A stretch of DNA of 6,640 nt, taken from positions 1 through 6,640 of the forward strand of contig CALZBV010000141.1 in assembly GCA_945622055.1 (NCBI GenBank). The letters run 5' to 3'. This DNA is from an uncultured Clostridia bacterium (lineage in GTDB: Bacteria; Bacillota; Clostridia; Lachnospirales; Lachnospiraceae). Position 1 is the stretch's first letter; each line of letters begins with the position of its first letter. Positions 6,091-6,640 of the stretch are shown piece after piece. Position numbers and translations under genes: made by a program. The notes below the pieces were generated by a model. It saw nothing but the letters and a program-made list of their open reading frames with translations, did not search any database and was not told where the DNA came from.

Positions 6091-6098
6091 TCCTTTCT
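6091..6098 (-). promoter_or_regulatory. Ribosome site that fixes the rtcB start
   Basis: On the minus strand AGAAAGGA ends 7 bases before the ATG at 6081-6083. It decides for the 376-residue form over the 392-residue form starting at 6131. Confidence 0.8.
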
Positions 6099-6104
6099 GT
6101 TGGC

Positions 6105-6140
6105 GGTGCTTTTTTGCAAAAAAGGGCGCAAAAAAACACC
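6105..6140. repeat. Inverted repeat between terminator and rtcB ribosome site, with an inner 16-bp palindrome
   Basis: GGTGCTTTTTTGC (6105-6117) matches the inverse of GCAAAAAAACACC (6128-6140) at 12 of 13 positions. Within it, 6109-6124 is a perfect 16-bp palindrome (six Ts, GC, six As between C and G). On the rtcB transcript the right arm is also the 3' arm plus U-run of the terminator. Transcripts that read through could therefore refold into this second hairpin, which ends 6 bases before the ribosome site. Confidence 0.55.
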
Positions 6141-6154
6141 TTTGTATCAAGGTG
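6130..6154 (-). terminator. Intrinsic terminator inside the rtcB leader
   Basis: On the minus strand CACCTT (6154-6149), loop GATACA, AAGGTG (6142-6137) and seven Ts (6136-6130). It is a textbook terminator lying 46 bases before the rtcB ATG and downstream of the only strong promoter seen for this gene. Most transcripts should stop here unless it is prevented from folding. Confidence 0.8.
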
Positions 6155-6183
6155 CGGTGTCTATCCAATCATAAAAGGATACA

Positions 6184-6240
6184 GTAATGGTATAAAATAT
6201 AGATTACCCTATCGTCGATGTAAGCATAAAGCACTACATC
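6184..6240 (-). repeat. Two further hairpins in the rtcB leader, between the short ORF and the terminator
   Basis: On the transcript, GATGTA (6240-6235) pairs with TACATC (6222-6217) around a 12-base loop with an inner GC/GC pairing, and this stem overlaps the stop codon of the short ORF. Next, GTAAT (6207-6203) pairs with ATTAC (6188-6184), with an inner TATA/TATA stem. A ribosome at the stop codon would melt the first stem. Confidence 0.45.
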
Positions 6241-6311
6241 CGGTAAGAAAGGACAACCGAACCCTTGTTAATCGTTGTGAAATTGTTGATTGATAAATTA
6301 GTCTTCTGCAT
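6234..6311 (-). CDS. 25-codon leader ORF upstream of rtcB
   Basis: The frame MQKTNLSINNFTTINKGSVVLSYRM ends in TAG at 6234-6236. The ATG (6309-6311) has GAAAGGAGG six bases upstream, among the strongest ribosome sites in the window, so translation is likely. It starts about 70 bases downstream of the predicted transcription start and ends 80 bases before the terminator stem. The peptide has no recognisable domain or signal sequence; four of its first 15 residues are Asn. Codons 15-20 hold the bases able to pair with the terminator arm. Its place between promoter and terminator fits a regulatory leader peptide better than a functional small protein. A decayed gene start is the main alternative. 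Confidence 0.55.
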   Translation of the reverse strand: MQKTNLSINNFTTINKGSVVLSYRM

Positions 6312-6350
6312 GATTGTCCTCCTTTCAAACGGGTGAATAGTTACAGTGAT

Positions 6351-6376
6351 ACAAGTAATTCATGGGAATCACTTGT
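6351..6376 (-). repeat. Stem-loop at the 5' end of the rtcB transcript
   Basis: ACAAGTGATT (6376-6367) and AATTACTTGT (6360-6351) pair over 10 positions with one G.T, around a CCCATG loop. It begins 3-6 bases after the predicted transcription start. It could be a 5' stabilising hairpin, part of the attenuator, or an operator read as DNA. Confidence 0.5.
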
Positions 6377-6386
6377 TATGCTGCAT

Positions 6387-6415
6387 AGTATATCGGCAAA
6401 AAGTGGTTTTGTCAA
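6387..6415 (-). promoter_or_regulatory. Consensus sigma-A promoter for the rtcB leader
   Basis: On the minus strand TTGACA (6415-6410) is a perfect -35 box, TATACT (6392-6387) is near-perfect, and the spacer is 17 bases. Transcription would start near 6380, giving a leader of about 297 bases before rtcB. Such a strong promoter placed before a terminator suggests control by termination rather than initiation. Confidence 0.8.
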
Positions 6416-6493
6416 TAGGCATTGTTTCAGATGATCTTATTTGGTAACAGTTCAGCTTTTTAGTGTGTAATCGTCGCCACAACTTATAACCCC

Positions 6494-6541
6494 TGCGGAC
6501 GAGAAAACCCACGGTTTTAACCGTGTGGATGTCAGTCCGCA
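6494..6541. repeat. Two-tier palindrome, resembles an IS200/IS605-type terminal hairpin
   Basis: TGCGGAC (6494-6500) pairs with GTCCGCA (6535-6541). Between them CACGGTT-TT-AACCGTG (6510-6525) forms a perfect inner stem, leaving a 9/9 internal loop. The core, AAACCCACGG...CCGTGTGGATGTCA, resembles by memory the right-end hairpins of TnpB-carrying IS200/IS605 elements. No tnpA or tnpB coding sequence is present on either side, and no T-run follows, so it is not a terminator. The structure is certain; the mobile-element origin is inference. Confidence 0.5.
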
Positions 6542-6554
6542 AATATTTTAATTA

Positions 6555-6599
6555 TGTGTAGATGTGCATATTGCAAATATCTATACAGTATGCTATACT
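6555..6599 (+). promoter_or_regulatory. Promoter with overlapping dyads, reading into the right-edge gene
   Basis: TTGCAA (6571-6576) and TATACT (6594-6599) have a 17-base spacer and an extended TGc before the -10 box. Dyads cover it: TGTGTAGAT (6555-6563) with ATCTATACA (6579-6587), 8 of 9 matching; TGCA-TAT-TGCA at 6565-6575; and AGTAT-GCT-ATACT at 6587-6599 over the -10 box. This is a typical arrangement for an autoregulated repressor gene. Confidence 0.65.
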
Positions 6600-6605
6600 A
6601 ATTCT

Positions 6606-6640
6606 ATGAAGAACGAGTATAAACATACAAAAACAACAGT
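6606..6640 (+). CDS. Start of an unidentified gene, probably leaderless, cut by the window end
   Basis: ATG at 6606-6608 opens MKNEYKHTKTT and continues past the edge. It lies 7 bases after the -10 box, exactly where transcription should begin, and no ribosome site precedes it, so the mRNA would be leaderless. The lysine/threonine-rich start resembles the N-terminal lead-in of TetR/AcrR-type regulators, and the dyads over its promoter would suit a self-regulating repressor, but 11 residues cannot prove it. It is divergent from rtcB. The true start could also lie beyond the window. Confidence 0.35.
   Translation, partial: MKNEYKHTKTT

Larger units (their letters stand above)
6130..6267 (-). 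promoter_or_regulatory. Candidate transcription attenuator of rtcB (antiterminator/terminator pair)
   Basis: Inside the leader ORF, CAAGG (6267-6263) and CGGT (6259-6256), plus GT (6254-6253), can pair with CCTTG (6152-6148), ACCG (6158-6155) and AC (6160-6159). That is 11 pairs interrupted by a 3/2 internal loop and one bulge. The pairing uses up CCTT of the terminator's 5' arm, so the two structures exclude each other. This is the layout of ribosome-mediated attenuation; the pairing is found by eye and its stability has not been calculated. Confidence 0.45.

Noticed and set aside
6084..6131. Upstream in-frame start for rtcB
   Set aside because: It would overlap the terminator U-run and inverted repeat, lacks a ribosome site and adds 16 non-family residues; 6083 has AGAAAGGA.
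6253..6268. GGTTCGG in the rtcB leader as a tRNA T-loop, given RtcB's link to tRNA repair
   Set aside because: The flanking stem is only four pairs, the loop lacks the usual TTCRA, and no D-arm, anticodon arm or acceptor stem can be built around it.
6494..6541. Palindrome as a CRISPR repeat or hammerhead ribozyme
   Set aside because: Only one copy exists with no spacers, and the CUGANGA...GAAA catalytic core is absent on both strands.

Overview
The window looks like a chromosomal segment from an anaerobic Firmicute, most likely a clostridium of the Lachnospiraceae type. The reasons are strong GGAGG-type ribosome sites, consensus sigma-A promoters with 17-bp spacers, a two-gene SUF-like Fe-S system in place of a full suf operon, an IMPACT-family gene beside a class A penicillin-binding protein, and a small SEC-C protein. 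This is inference from gene content and style, not from a marker gene.

Layout. Positions 1-1794 (minus strand): an IMPACT/YigZ protein and, downstream of it, the N-terminal part of a class A PBP that runs off the left edge. Positions 1795-2025: a divergent intergenic region with two well-formed promoters facing outwards and a small dyad between them. Positions 2026-3679 (plus): a SufC-like ATPase and a single SufB/SufD-like scaffold, a minimal Fe-S assembly pair. Positions 3680-3968: a consensus promoter and about 200 nt of hairpin-rich sequence, either a structured 5' leader or an independent small RNA, ahead of a SEC-C zinc-motif protein (3969-4475) with a strong terminator. Positions 4514-4940: two gene remnants, the 3' end of a metallophosphoesterase and a small CxxC zinc-ribbon gene that has a perfect ribosome site but AAG where ATG is expected. 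Positions 4953-6083 (minus): an intact RtcB-family RNA ligase. Positions 6084-6640: the long rtcB leader, a solitary two-tier hairpin resembling an IS200/IS605 end, and a plus-strand promoter with overlapping dyads reading into a gene that starts at the right edge.

The most interesting item is the rtcB leader. A consensus promoter (6387-6415, minus) is followed by a 25-codon ORF with a strong ribosome site (6234-6311), then an intrinsic terminator (6130-6154), and only then rtcB. Bases inside the short ORF (6253-6267) can pair with the upstream arm of the terminator, which is the architecture of ribosome-mediated transcription attenuation. If real, an RNA-repair ligase would be switched on when translation of the leader peptide is disturbed. 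Second in interest is the structured RNA at about 3747-3950.
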